DNA of 8,230 bases from an uncultured Bacilli bacterium. Lineage in GTDB: Bacteria > Bacillota_I > Bacilli_A > RF39 > UBA660. The notes beneath the pieces were generated by a model that was given only the letters and a program-made list of their open reading frames with translations, made no database searches and was not told the DNA's origin. Below, in pieces: positions 1 to 5,500 of the stretch. The translations under genes and the position numbers were made by a program. Position 1 is the stretch's first letter. Each line of letters begins with the position of its first letter. The DNA lies in assembly GCA_947631885.1 (NCBI GenBank), contig CANRMZ010000049.1, positions 1 to 8,230 on the forward strand, in the 5' to 3' direction.

Positions 1-396
1 TGCTAACTCTTCTTCCCAATATGCAGTTTCTTCTCCTAGCATACTTTGAAAATAATTAAAATCTTCTAAGAAAATTGTGCTACTATCATAACTTCCAAAT
101 AATATGGCGTCAAGTAACTGATAATCAATACTATTAGGCCCATTTTGAGCATACTCAATAGCAAGTTCAGTTTGCCTATCAAAGCTAAGCAGTTCTTTTC
201 TTTTATAAATATAATCGGAACTATAATCATAACGATGCCATAGAGTTTTATTATTTGGAGTATCTGCTAAAAATAATTCATAATAGTTTGGATCAACATT
301 AATAAAACACCAATCTTTAAAATATTTATCACCATTTGTATAAGATTCTAAAGCTTTCACAAACAAAGTTAAGTTTATCACCATATTCATGAGCAT
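1..396 (-). CDS. Partial unrecognised coding frame, probable continuation of the 573-residue gene after a frameshift
   Basis: Read on the minus strand, this frame is open from a TAA at 403-405 to the left edge. It gives protein-like sequence rich in Tyr and Asp, for example KALESYTNGDKYFKDWCFI followed by NVDPNYYELFLADTPNN and ending at the edge in GEETAYWEEELA. In-frame ATGs lie at 394-396, 388-390 and 382-384, all inside the upstream gene. None has a Shine-Dalgarno sequence, and using them would give an overlap of 54-68 nt with the 573-residue frame. The composition matches the upstream protein, so I read it as the C-terminal part of the same gene, displaced by one base, rather than a separate gene. 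Removing one T from the minus-strand TTT at 361-363 joins DKLNF-V to VKALESY. No family recognised; the true end is outside the window. Confidence 0.6.
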   Translation of the reverse strand, partial: MLMNMVINLTLFVKALESYTNGDKYFKDWCFINVDPNYYELFLADTPNNKTLWHRYDYSSDYIYKRKELLSFDRQTELAIEYAQNGPNSIDYQLLDAILFGSYDSSTIFLEDFNYFQSMLGEETAYWEEELA

Positions 397-2050
397 AATC
401 AATTAACTTGGTTATTTCCTCAGTGCTTAATGATTTAGGAACCATAACCATCAATCGATTACATAAATTACTATTTGCCATAGCTAAATCATTTCTTGAT
501 ACTGCACTTTTGTATTTAGGATTATCCACAAAATCAATTATACCTTCATAATCAATTTCACTTACTCCAGGTCGCACCATAAATAAGCCAAAAGATTCAT
601 GATCATGCAAATCCTCATCAAAAACAGGATCAAAATAAACTCTATTCCAGTATGGAAGCTGCATTATAGAGCCCCATATCTTACTAGTTTTATAAAACTT
701 TAATACTACTTCATCAGGATTAGCCAAAATTCTTTCATAATACTTTTGCTTTTCTTCTAATTTAGCTATTTGGACTATTATTTCCAAAGGAGTAATCTCT
801 AAATTGGCTCCATCCATTGCTCTTGCAATATCAAAATAACTATTATAGCGAAATCCCATTACTCGATTATAATAATAGCTATATACTGGATGCATTTCAG
901 CATTTTTATAATTATGCCGCATAACTTGAGCATGAATAATATAAGGACAATATTCTGCATACGAAATTCCATCTTGATGAGCAAAATATTTTAAATCAGT
1001 TTCTTCTTCTCTATCTTGGTAAACGCTTACTATGCCGTTTGGCGAATGCAAATCCACATCCATTATTATATTAATTGCTTCATTAACAAAAATAGGATTT
1101 AAGTTTTTATTATCCGTATCAAGGAAATATTTCCATAGTCTAACTATTCTTTGTAGTTCTACAGGTATATTTTTAGTATCAGATACAAAGCTTTCTAAAG
1201 AATAGGTATCATGCAATGGCTCGTAAAGTTTTTCAATATTTCGAAGTAAATATTCATCGCCAATGTTCATCTGTTTTATCTTATCTAAAAGAGCAACCCT
1301 TAACATGTATTCAAAGTTATATTGATTTTTACGATCAAAATATTTCTTATAATTTTTTATATTAGCTTCTAAATGCCTTTCTATATTATCTAATTTATAT
1401 TGGCATGTAGCAATTATTTTTTCTCTTAGTTTGCTTTGAAACTCCTCAATCGTGGGAAAATCTTTAGGATCTAGTCCCATGATTTTTCTCTTCTTAGCAA
1501 TAGCCCTTTCTATACTTCGCTCATTTCTAGCTTGGCTTTCTTGAAAGCGTTTAGTTTGGGCCATTATATGTTTTTTCTCTTCCGTTATTTTGCTTATGAT
1601 AGCCATCAAAAAGCGATAATTACTTGTTTCTTTTAAGGCTGGTAATAATTTGGTAGCTCTATCATCTATAGCTAAAGGCAAAACAGAATCTGCAAAAACA
1701 ACTTTTAACATATTGCTTGGCGTATATTTTTGCAACTTATCAAGCATTATTTGCACGATATCATTAGTAAATACAGGTACCTTTATATTTTGATATACCA
1801 CATAAGGAACTTTAGAGACATAAACCTCATTAGTAGCTTCATTATAAGAAAACTCTAAACTTCCTTCATAATTTACTTTAGCTAGTTTACTAACCTCATC
1901 AATCCCTTTTATATCAAAGCAGTTAAAATACACAAAATTATCTTTAGCTTTATCATAGCTTTTATAATCGCACTTACCACTTTGATCACTAAAATTATTC
2001 TTTGTAACATACTCATATAATATAGAGTAATAAGGATTAGTAAGTAACAT
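329..2050 (-). CDS. Large unrecognised soluble protein, 573 residues, probably C-terminally frameshifted
   Basis: I do not recognise the family. The ATG at 2048-2050 is supported by AGAGGTG at 2055-2061, with the AGAGG core 6 nt away. There is no signal peptide or membrane segment, so it should be cytoplasmic. Residues 1-145 look mixed alpha/beta (YVSKVPYVVYQNIKVPVF). Residues 148-245 are highly charged and helical (ITEEKKHIMAQTKRF, AIAKKRKIMGLDPKDF, KLDNIERHLEANIKNYKKYF), possibly coiled coil. The remainder is Tyr-rich and acidic. The frame ends in LYKW followed by TGA TAA, but coding sequence resumes in another frame inside its last 70 nt and runs off the left edge. The native protein is therefore probably at least about 690 residues. 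It is preceded by its own leader and by the terminator of the neighbouring operon, so it is probably transcribed alone. No function can be assigned. Confidence 0.8.
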   Translation of the reverse strand: MLLTNPYYSILYEYVTKNNFSDQSGKCDYKSYDKAKDNFVYFNCFDIKGIDEVSKLAKVNYEGSLEFSYNEATNEVYVSKVPYVVYQNIKVPVFTNDIVQIMLDKLQKYTPSNMLKVVFADSVLPLAIDDRATKLLPALKETSNYRFLMAIISKITEEKKHIMAQTKRFQESQARNERSIERAIAKKRKIMGLDPKDFPTIEEFQSKLREKIIATCQYKLDNIERHLEANIKNYKKYFDRKNQYNFEYMLRVALLDKIKQMNIGDEYLLRNIEKLYEPLHDTYSLESFVSDTKNIPVELQRIVRLWKYFLDTDNKNLNPIFVNEAINIIMDVDLHSPNGIVSVYQDREEETDLKYFAHQDGISYAEYCPYIIHAQVMRHNYKNAEMHPVYSYYYNRVMGFRYNSYFDIARAMDGANLEITPLEIIVQIAKLEEKQKYYERILANPDEVVLKFYKTSKIWGSIMQLPYWNRVYFDPVFDEDLHDHESFGLFMVRPGVSEIDYEGIIDFVDNPKYKSAVSRNDLAMANSNLCNRLMVMVPKSLSTEEITKLIDYAHEYGDKLNFVCESFRILYKW

Positions 2051-2079
2051 TTAGCACCTCTTGCAACTTCTTTATAAAA

Positions 2080-2101
2080 GAATACTGATATCCTAGTATT
2101 C
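2080..2101 (-). promoter_or_regulatory. Inverted repeat in the leader of the 573-residue gene
   Basis: GAATACT (2080-2086) and AGTATTC (2095-2101) are a perfect 7-bp inverted repeat around the 8-nt spacer GATATCCT, which itself contains the palindrome GATATC. It lies about 30 nt upstream of the start codon and downstream of the candidate -10 box. It could be an operator or an RNA hairpin in the 5' leader. It lacks a T-tract on the minus strand, so it does not look like a terminator. Which protein would bind it is unknown. Confidence 0.35.
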
Positions 2102-2114
2102 CAATTTAAATTTT

Positions 2115-2142
2115 ATTTTAACATATTTTATATGATTAGTAA
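2115..2142 (-). promoter_or_regulatory. Candidate promoter of the 573-residue gene
   Basis: On the minus strand an extended -10, TGTTAAAAT (2115-2123), is preceded at 16-nt spacing by a poor -35-like TTACTA (2137-2142). It sits between the terminator of the upstream operon and the start codon and would give a leader of about 57 nt carrying the 7-bp inverted repeat. The region is very AT-rich, so chance matches are likely and the call is tentative. Confidence 0.35.
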
Positions 2143-2166
2143 TAAAAAAAAGTTGTTATTTAATAA

Positions 2167-2200
2167 AAAAAGTACCAACTTATTATAATTGATACTTTTT
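2167..2200 (-). terminator. Intrinsic terminator of the 210-residue gene and scp operon
   Basis: On the minus strand AAAAAGTATCAA (2200-2189) pairs over 12 positions, with one U-G wobble, with TTGGTACTTTTT (2178-2167). The loop is 10 nt and the T-run continues to 2165, followed by an AT-rich stretch. The stem begins at the last bases of the TAA stop of the 210-residue gene. It separates that unit from the 573-residue gene downstream. Confidence 0.75.
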
Positions 2201-2831
2201 ATTGTGATTCTCTTGTTCTAACACAGCCTTCAATACTTTCGCTAGGTAAGTCTACAGTCAAATCCATCTCACATAATTCCGTATAATTTTTATAAAATGC
2301 TAAATCAAAAGGTCTATATCTACTGCCCGATTGAGTAAAACAAACATTTAGAAAATCATACTCACGGCTGACTCTTTTTATATTTATTATCACTCTACCT
2401 GCTCGATCTAATAAAATAGTTAGGATATTACCCGTTTCAAAAGGTTCATTATCACTGTGCCATTGAACATAGCTTCCATTACACAAATCATTAAAATAAG
2501 GATGTCTTGATAAGCTTTCATTTTCTTTTACTTTTTGGGCACGTATTCTTTCTAGAGCTTCTGGAGTGCTACAGAAAGATGCCTCTACTTCATCTACTTC
2601 AAATATTTGATGAGTAGCTATACTACAAAATAATCTTCGAAATAGCTCAAATATTGGTCCATCACTTGGACTTATTACAAAGCTTTCATCTTGGCTTTCA
2701 AAATCATCTAGATTCATTAGGTCCCAATATAAATCACCATTTCCCCCAAAAAAGATTGTTAAAGTTATACCTTCTTTTGTCATTTTTATTACATCATAAC
2801 CCAAAGAATCTTTTTTTCTTGATATTTCCAT
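2199..2831 (-). CDS. Unrecognised 210-residue protein
   Basis: Family not recognised. The ATG at 2829-2831 is preceded by AGGGGCG about 6 nt upstream, a usable ribosome binding site. The product is soluble, acidic overall and has no signal peptide or membrane helix. The N-terminus reads MEISRKKDSLGYDVIKMTKEG followed by a hydrophobic strand (ITLTIFFGGNGDLYWDL). Later segments NILTILLDRAGRVIINIKRV and YDFLNVCFTQSGSRYRPFDL also look like beta strands, so a compact mixed alpha/beta fold is plausible. Five Cys are scattered, without a metal-binding CxxC pattern. It follows tRNA-Leu by 66 nt with no strong promoter between them and ends in an intrinsic terminator, so it appears to be the last gene of the membrane protein-scpA-scpB-tRNA unit. 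Function unknown. Confidence 0.75.
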   Translation of the reverse strand: MEISRKKDSLGYDVIKMTKEGITLTIFFGGNGDLYWDLMNLDDFESQDESFVISPSDGPIFELFRRLFCSIATHQIFEVDEVEASFCSTPEALERIRAQKVKENESLSRHPYFNDLCNGSYVQWHSDNEPFETGNILTILLDRAGRVIINIKRVSREYDFLNVCFTQSGSRYRPFDLAFYKNYTELCEMDLTVDLPSESIEGCVRTRESQ

Positions 2832-2850
2832 TCTATCGCCCCTGATTAAA

Positions 2851-2880
2851 ATAAATCACCTAGCTATTTCTCTAGGGGTT
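2851..2880 (-). promoter_or_regulatory. Weak hairpin between tRNA-Leu and the 210-residue gene
   Basis: CCTAG (2859-2863) and CTAGG (2872-2876) form a 5-bp inverted repeat around 8 nt. On the minus strand it is followed by a T-rich stretch (ATTTATTTT). It may be a weak terminator or a processing/attenuation element behind tRNA-Leu. The stem is short and interrupted by mismatches outside the 5 bp, so read-through into the 210-residue gene is expected. Confidence 0.3.
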
Positions 2881-2897
2881 ATCATTTATATTAATAT

Positions 2898-2984
2898 TGG
2901 TGCCTGTAGTCAGACTCGAACTGACACGATATTGCTACCACTGGATTTTGAGTCCAGCGCGTCTACCAATTCCGCCATACAGGC
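2898..2984 (-). tRNA. tRNA-Leu, anticodon CAA
   Basis: The minus-strand transcript has acceptor stem GCCTGTA/TACAGGC, discriminator A and an encoded CCA (2898-2900). The leucine-type D-arm follows the pattern GGCGGAATTGGTAGACGC. The anticodon stem-loop is CTGGA-CTCAAAA-TCCAG, with anticodon CAA reading the TTG codon. A long class II variable arm (GGTA-GCAA-TATC) and a T-arm GTCAG-TTCGAGT-CTGAC complete the cloverleaf. Length is 84 nt plus CCA, normal for leucine tRNA. It lies between scpB and the 210-residue gene on the same strand, with -10 boxes immediately upstream. Confidence 0.97.
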
Positions 2985-2988
2985 ATGT

Positions 2989-3022
2989 CATTATTATAAC
3001 ATGGATTATAATAATGTGTTTA
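2989..3022 (-). promoter_or_regulatory. tRNA-Leu promoter inside an 11-bp perfect inverted repeat
   Basis: CATTATTATAA (2989-2999) and TTATAATAATG (3006-3016) are exact reverse complements around CATGGA. On the minus strand each arm contains TATAAT, at 2993-2998 and 3005-3010. The tRNA-proximal copy is an extended -10 (TGTTATAAT) with a -35-like TAAACA at 3017-3022, 18 nt away. It would start transcription about 2 nt before the mature tRNA 5' end. The repeat has no T-tract, so I do not call it a terminator of scpB. Confidence 0.55.
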
Positions 3023-3032
3023 ATGTTTTTAA

Positions 3033-3584
3033 TTATTCGTGATATTTACTTTTATATAAATCTATTTCTTCATCTTGTTTTATTTCTTCAATTTTAGGTA
3101 AATCTTCAATCGTAGCAAGCCCAAAATAATCTAAAAATTCTTTAGTTGTTTTATATAAATTAGGATGTCCTGGTAAATCACTTTTGCCACAGGCTTTGAC
3201 TAAATCTTTAGCAATTAACTTTTTAAGCATAAATGATGAAGAGATACCCCTTATTTCATCAATTTTAACTCTAGTTATAGGTTCATTATAAGCAATAATA
3301 GCAAGAGTTTCTAAAGCAGCTTCAGATAAAGTGTTATTAACATCTGTATTAACAAGTCTTTTATAGTATTCATTATGTTCCTTTTTCGTAGTAAGTTTAA
3401 AGGTATCTGCTAAAAAGCTAATGCGTAGCCCACGTTCTTCCTTTTCATATTCTTTTTGAAGTTTATTAAGTAAGTCTTGAGCCTCTTTTTCGGTCACATC
3501 TAAAACATCAGTAATACCTTTTAAAGTAATACCTTCATCACCTTTTATAAAAAGTAATCCCTCTAAAACCGCTTGCTTATTCAT
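3033..3584 (-). CDS. scpB: Segregation and condensation protein B (ScpB)
   Basis: ScpB binds the kleisin ScpA as a dimer in the SMC-ScpAB complex, which organises and helps segregate the nucleoid. The 183-residue length is typical. Residues 1-80 fit the first winged-helix domain. Residues 86-155 carry the family signature: LSEAALETLAIIAYNEPITR (86-105), KIDEIRGISS (107-116) and GKSDLPGHPNLYKTTKEFLD (133-152), followed by YFGLATIEDLP. The C-terminal tail is short and acidic. GAGGTAA at 3588-3594 serves the ATG at 3582-3584. The start overlaps the 3' end of scpA by 8 nt, implying translational coupling. Smc itself is not in the window. Confidence 0.97.
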   Translation of the reverse strand: MNKQAVLEGLLFIKGDEGITLKGITDVLDVTEKEAQDLLNKLQKEYEKEERGLRISFLADTFKLTTKKEHNEYYKRLVNTDVNNTLSEAALETLAIIAYNEPITRVKIDEIRGISSSFMLKKLIAKDLVKACGKSDLPGHPNLYKTTKEFLDYFGLATIEDLPKIEEIKQDEEIDLYKSKYHE

Positions 3585-4296
3585 TTCTTACCTCGACAAA
3601 TATTGTACTAAAATTTTTTCTTTGGGACAAGAAAACTTCATTTTTTTTGCTCATTTCTAATATAGATAGCAAGGTTATAACTAATTCTTCTTTGGTAGCA
3701 CTTTCAAATAGTTCGGTAAATTCCACCTTACTTTTTTCTTTTAATATTCCTTTGATATAATTAGTTTTATCTTTAACACTTAACTCTTTATGAGCAATTC
3801 TTGTATCTCTTGGCTTTTTATATTCAAGCCTTTCTTGAAGATTTTTAAAAGCCTCAATTAAATCACTTAGTTCAATATCGCCATTTAATTTTTGATTTTC
3901 ATCACAATACTCTCTTAAACTTTCAGGAACTTTAGTGTAATACTCTTGACGATTAGATTCTAACAAGCGAAAATCATTGCTAATATTTTGATATTTTTCA
4001 AATTCAATGATTCTTAGGCGAAGTTCTTCTTCAGAATTTATCTCATATCCATCTCTTTCATCTTCTTCATCATCAAAGCCTAAAAGCATTTTGCTTTTTA
4101 AATGAATAAGCTCAGAAGCCATAATTAAATACTCACTTTTACTATCTAAATCATGACGATCAAGTGAGTTAATAAAATCAATATATTCATCTATTATCAT
4201 TTTAATATCAATTTCATAAATGTCCATTTGATGTCTTTTAACCATATGCAAAAGCAAATCAAATGGTCCGCTAAAATCATTAATGTTTAAATTCAT
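3577..4296 (-). CDS. scpA: Segregation and condensation protein A (ScpA, kleisin)
   Basis: ScpA is the kleisin bridging the Smc heads and carrying ScpB in the bacterial condensin complex. I take the ATG at 4294-4296 (239 residues), not an in-frame start 30 codons upstream at 4386. GAGGATG stands at 4299-4305, and the protein then begins with the family N-terminus MNLNINDFSGPFDLLLHMV. The extra 30 residues would be the neighbour's 3' end read out of frame. Visible domains are an N-terminal Smc-neck-binding helix region (residues 1-75, with MDIYEIDI at 24-31 and YLIMASELIHLKSKMLL at 56-72), an acidic charged middle that contacts ScpB, and a C-terminal winged helix (about 165-239, KEELVITLLSILEM and a beta end TIFVEV). 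It overlaps scpB by 8 nt and follows the membrane-protein gene by 7 nt. Confidence 0.96.
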   Translation of the reverse strand: MNLNINDFSGPFDLLLHMVKRHQMDIYEIDIKMIIDEYIDFINSLDRHDLDSKSEYLIMASELIHLKSKMLLGFDDEEDERDGYEINSEEELRLRIIEFEKYQNISNDFRLLESNRQEYYTKVPESLREYCDENQKLNGDIELSDLIEAFKNLQERLEYKKPRDTRIAHKELSVKDKTNYIKGILKEKSKVEFTELFESATKEELVITLLSILEMSKKNEVFLSQRKNFSTIFVEVRNE

Positions 4297-4298
4297 AA

Positions 4299-4305
4299 CA
4301 TCCTC
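4299..4305 (-). promoter_or_regulatory. scpA ribosome binding site that fixes the start
   Basis: GAGGATG on the minus strand lies just upstream of the ATG at 4294-4296 and overlaps the TGA stop (4304-4306) of the membrane-protein gene. Ribosomes ending the upstream gene would sit on this site, so scpA is probably translationally coupled to it. Confidence 0.75.
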
Positions 4306-5236
4306 ATGAACAGCTGTATCCCATAGCCTCCATTTTGAATTTAACGATTCTTGGCCTTGTATTAGCAACGAAATATTCATAATCATCTAATAGACCATTT
4401 AAAATATTATAATCAATTGTAACTGAATATAATAACAAATCATCATTAACTTCTAAAGAAACATCCATACCATTTCGTTCAATATATTTATTATATAAAG
4501 AATTATAATAGTCATATTTTTCAGCATAATCCTCTAAATAAACGGGATAAGATACATTATCTACTGTTTTTTTCAAATTTTCATCTTCGAAAGTATATGT
4601 AATACTTCGATAATTATTCATACAAGTAAACTCAACCTTTTTATCCTCAGAAACAGGGAAATCATAATAAGTATAATACTTTTCATCAATAATAGATAAT
4701 GAATATTGTACTATGGATGAAGCATTAGAAATTTGGTAAGAATAAGATTCTGATTCTTGCTTAGGAATTCTACCAGTCAGAAAAATTCTTTGGATTACTT
4801 CGCCAGATTCATCATAAAATTCAAAGAAATAATCTAATGCCGATAAATCTAATTCAGCATCTGTTAGATTTGTAATTTTATAGCTTAATTCCCCAGCAAA
4901 TAATCGAATATTGTCAACTTTAAATTCATTAAATTCGAAAGACTTTTTCTCAGATAGTTTATATTTTTCAACGTTTCTTTCTTCCTCTTCGTTATCTGTA
5001 TTGTTATTATTATTTGCAGTATTATTGTTAGCTATTACAGCAGGTGTAGCACTCTTACCTTTATATTTATTATATAATTCAAATAATTCAGGCAAATAAA
5101 ATACTACTCCTATAAAAAGTAAAAATAAAAGTACTGTTCCAATCCATCCATATTTATTTTGCTTAATTTGACCTATAGTTGTAGCTTGTAATGGATTCCA
5201 TGCTATAGTAGTTTGTCCTTTTTTTCTTTTTCCCAT
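4304..5236 (-). CDS. Single-pass membrane protein with Asn-rich linker, gene directly upstream of scpA
   Basis: Family not recognised. I choose the ATG at 5234-5236 (310 residues). AGGTG at 5243-5247 is 6 nt upstream, while an upstream in-frame GTG at 5261-5263 falls at the predicted transcription start. The N-terminus is basic (MGKRKKGQTT). Residues 31-48 form one hydrophobic helix (WIGTVLLFLLFIGVVFYL) without a cleavage site, predicting N-in/C-out topology. A low-complexity Asn-rich and then Glu-rich linker spans about 68-90. The extracellular part (about 100-310) is Tyr/Asp-rich and beta-like, for example FEFNEFKVDNIRLFAGELSY and a region resembling an immunoglobulin-like lipoprotein domain. 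That resemblance is only an impression. It ends 7 nt before scpA and shares its promoter, but nothing in the sequence shows a role in condensation. Confidence 0.8.
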   Translation of the reverse strand: MGKRKKGQTTIAWNPLQATTIGQIKQNKYGWIGTVLLFLLFIGVVFYLPELFELYNKYKGKSATPAVIANNNTANNNNNTDNEEEERNVEKYKLSEKKSFEFNEFKVDNIRLFAGELSYKITNLTDAELDLSALDYFFEFYDESGEVIQRIFLTGRIPKQESESYSYQISNASSIVQYSLSIIDEKYYTYYDFPVSEDKKVEFTCMNNYRSITYTFEDENLKKTVDNVSYPVYLEDYAEKYDYYNSLYNKYIERNGMDVSLEVNDDLLLYSVTIDYNILNGLLDDYEYFVANTRPRIVKFKMEAMGYSCS

Positions 5237-5268
5237 AATCAACACCTGTTTATCTTTTATCACCCTTT

Positions 5269-5297
5269 ATTATACTATAAAGTGCTATATAAAAAAA
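5269..5297 (-). promoter_or_regulatory. Promoter of the membrane protein-scpA-scpB operon
   Basis: A perfect -10 TATAAT lies at 5269-5274 on the minus strand. The -35 region at 17-nt spacing (5292-5297) is only a T-tract, possibly acting as an A/T-rich upstream contact. Predicted transcription starts near 5262, giving a leader of about 25 nt with the AGGTG ribosome binding site. This also argues against the in-frame GTG start at 5261-5263. Confidence 0.6.
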
Positions 5298-5327
5298 GAA
5301 GAAATCGCATTTATACTTGATAAAAAC

Positions 5328-5356
5328 TTGCATAAATAATATTTTTTTGATATTAT
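5328..5356 (+). promoter_or_regulatory. tRNA-Met promoter
   Basis: TTGCAT (5328-5333) and TATTAT (5351-5356) are separated by exactly 17 nt. Predicted initiation near 5363 lies about 6 nt before the mature tRNA. It is back to back with the scp operon promoter, about 30 nt away. Confidence 0.75.
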
Positions 5357-5368
5357 TGTACTTGTGAT

Positions 5369-5445
5369 GGCGATGTAGCTCAGCTGGCTAGAGCATCCGG
5401 TTCATACCCGGCAGGTCGAGAGTTCGAATCTCCCCGTCGCTACCA
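5369..5445 (+). tRNA. tRNA-Met, anticodon CAT (elongator type)
   Basis: The 77-nt cloverleaf carries an encoded CCA. It starts GGCGATG-TA-GCTCAGCTGGCTAGAGC, with anticodon loop TTCATAC (anticodon CAT) and T-loop TTCGAAT. The closing G1-U72 pair and overall sequence resemble the B. subtilis elongator tRNA-Met. The C1-A72 mismatch and the three consecutive G-C pairs expected of initiator tRNA are not the pattern seen. The stems contain non-Watson-Crick positions: T27/C43 in the anticodon stem, A50/C64 in the T-stem and T6-G67 in the acceptor. A tRNA-Ile with a modified CAT anticodon is a less likely alternative. Confidence 0.93.
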
Positions 5446-5455
5446 ATAAAAAAGT

Positions 5456-5489
5456 AACTCGAGTTTTATATATTTAACTCGAGTTTTTT
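5456..5489 (+). terminator. Bidirectional intrinsic terminator between tRNA-Met and the 344-residue gene
   Basis: AACTCGAGTT occurs twice (5456-5465 and 5476-5485). Because the 10-mer is self-complementary, the copies form a perfect 10-bp stem with a 10-nt AT loop. T-runs follow on the plus strand (to 5489) and, after two bases, on the minus strand (complement of the A-run 5448-5453). It can therefore serve tRNA-Met from the left and the convergent 344-residue gene from the right. Confidence 0.8.
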
Positions 5490-5500
5490 CTTGCCTAAAA

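Noticed and set aside
2654..2845. Plus-strand open frame of 63 codons
   Set aside because: Antisense shadow of the 210-residue gene, with low-complexity His/Leu/Phe composition and no ribosome binding site.
2897..3097. Plus-strand open frame of 66 codons
   Set aside because: It is the reverse complement of tRNA-Leu plus AT-rich flank; the protein pattern VVRLELTRYCYHW is the familiar artefact of reading a tRNA-Leu antisense.
4911..5099. Plus-strand open frame of 62 codons
   Set aside because: Antisense of the Asn/Glu-rich linker and membrane helix of the protein upstream of scpA; its Ser/Leu-rich sequence follows from the linker codons.
5261..5263. Upstream in-frame GTG as start of the membrane protein
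   Set aside because: It lies at the predicted transcription start and lacks a ribosome binding site, whereas the ATG at 5234-5236 has AGGTG at a proper distance.
5447..5490. Direct repeat AACTCGAGTT as a mobile-element or attachment-site scar next to tRNA-Met
   Set aside because: The two copies form a stem followed by T-runs, explaining them as a bidirectional terminator; no integrase or tRNA 3'-end duplication is present.
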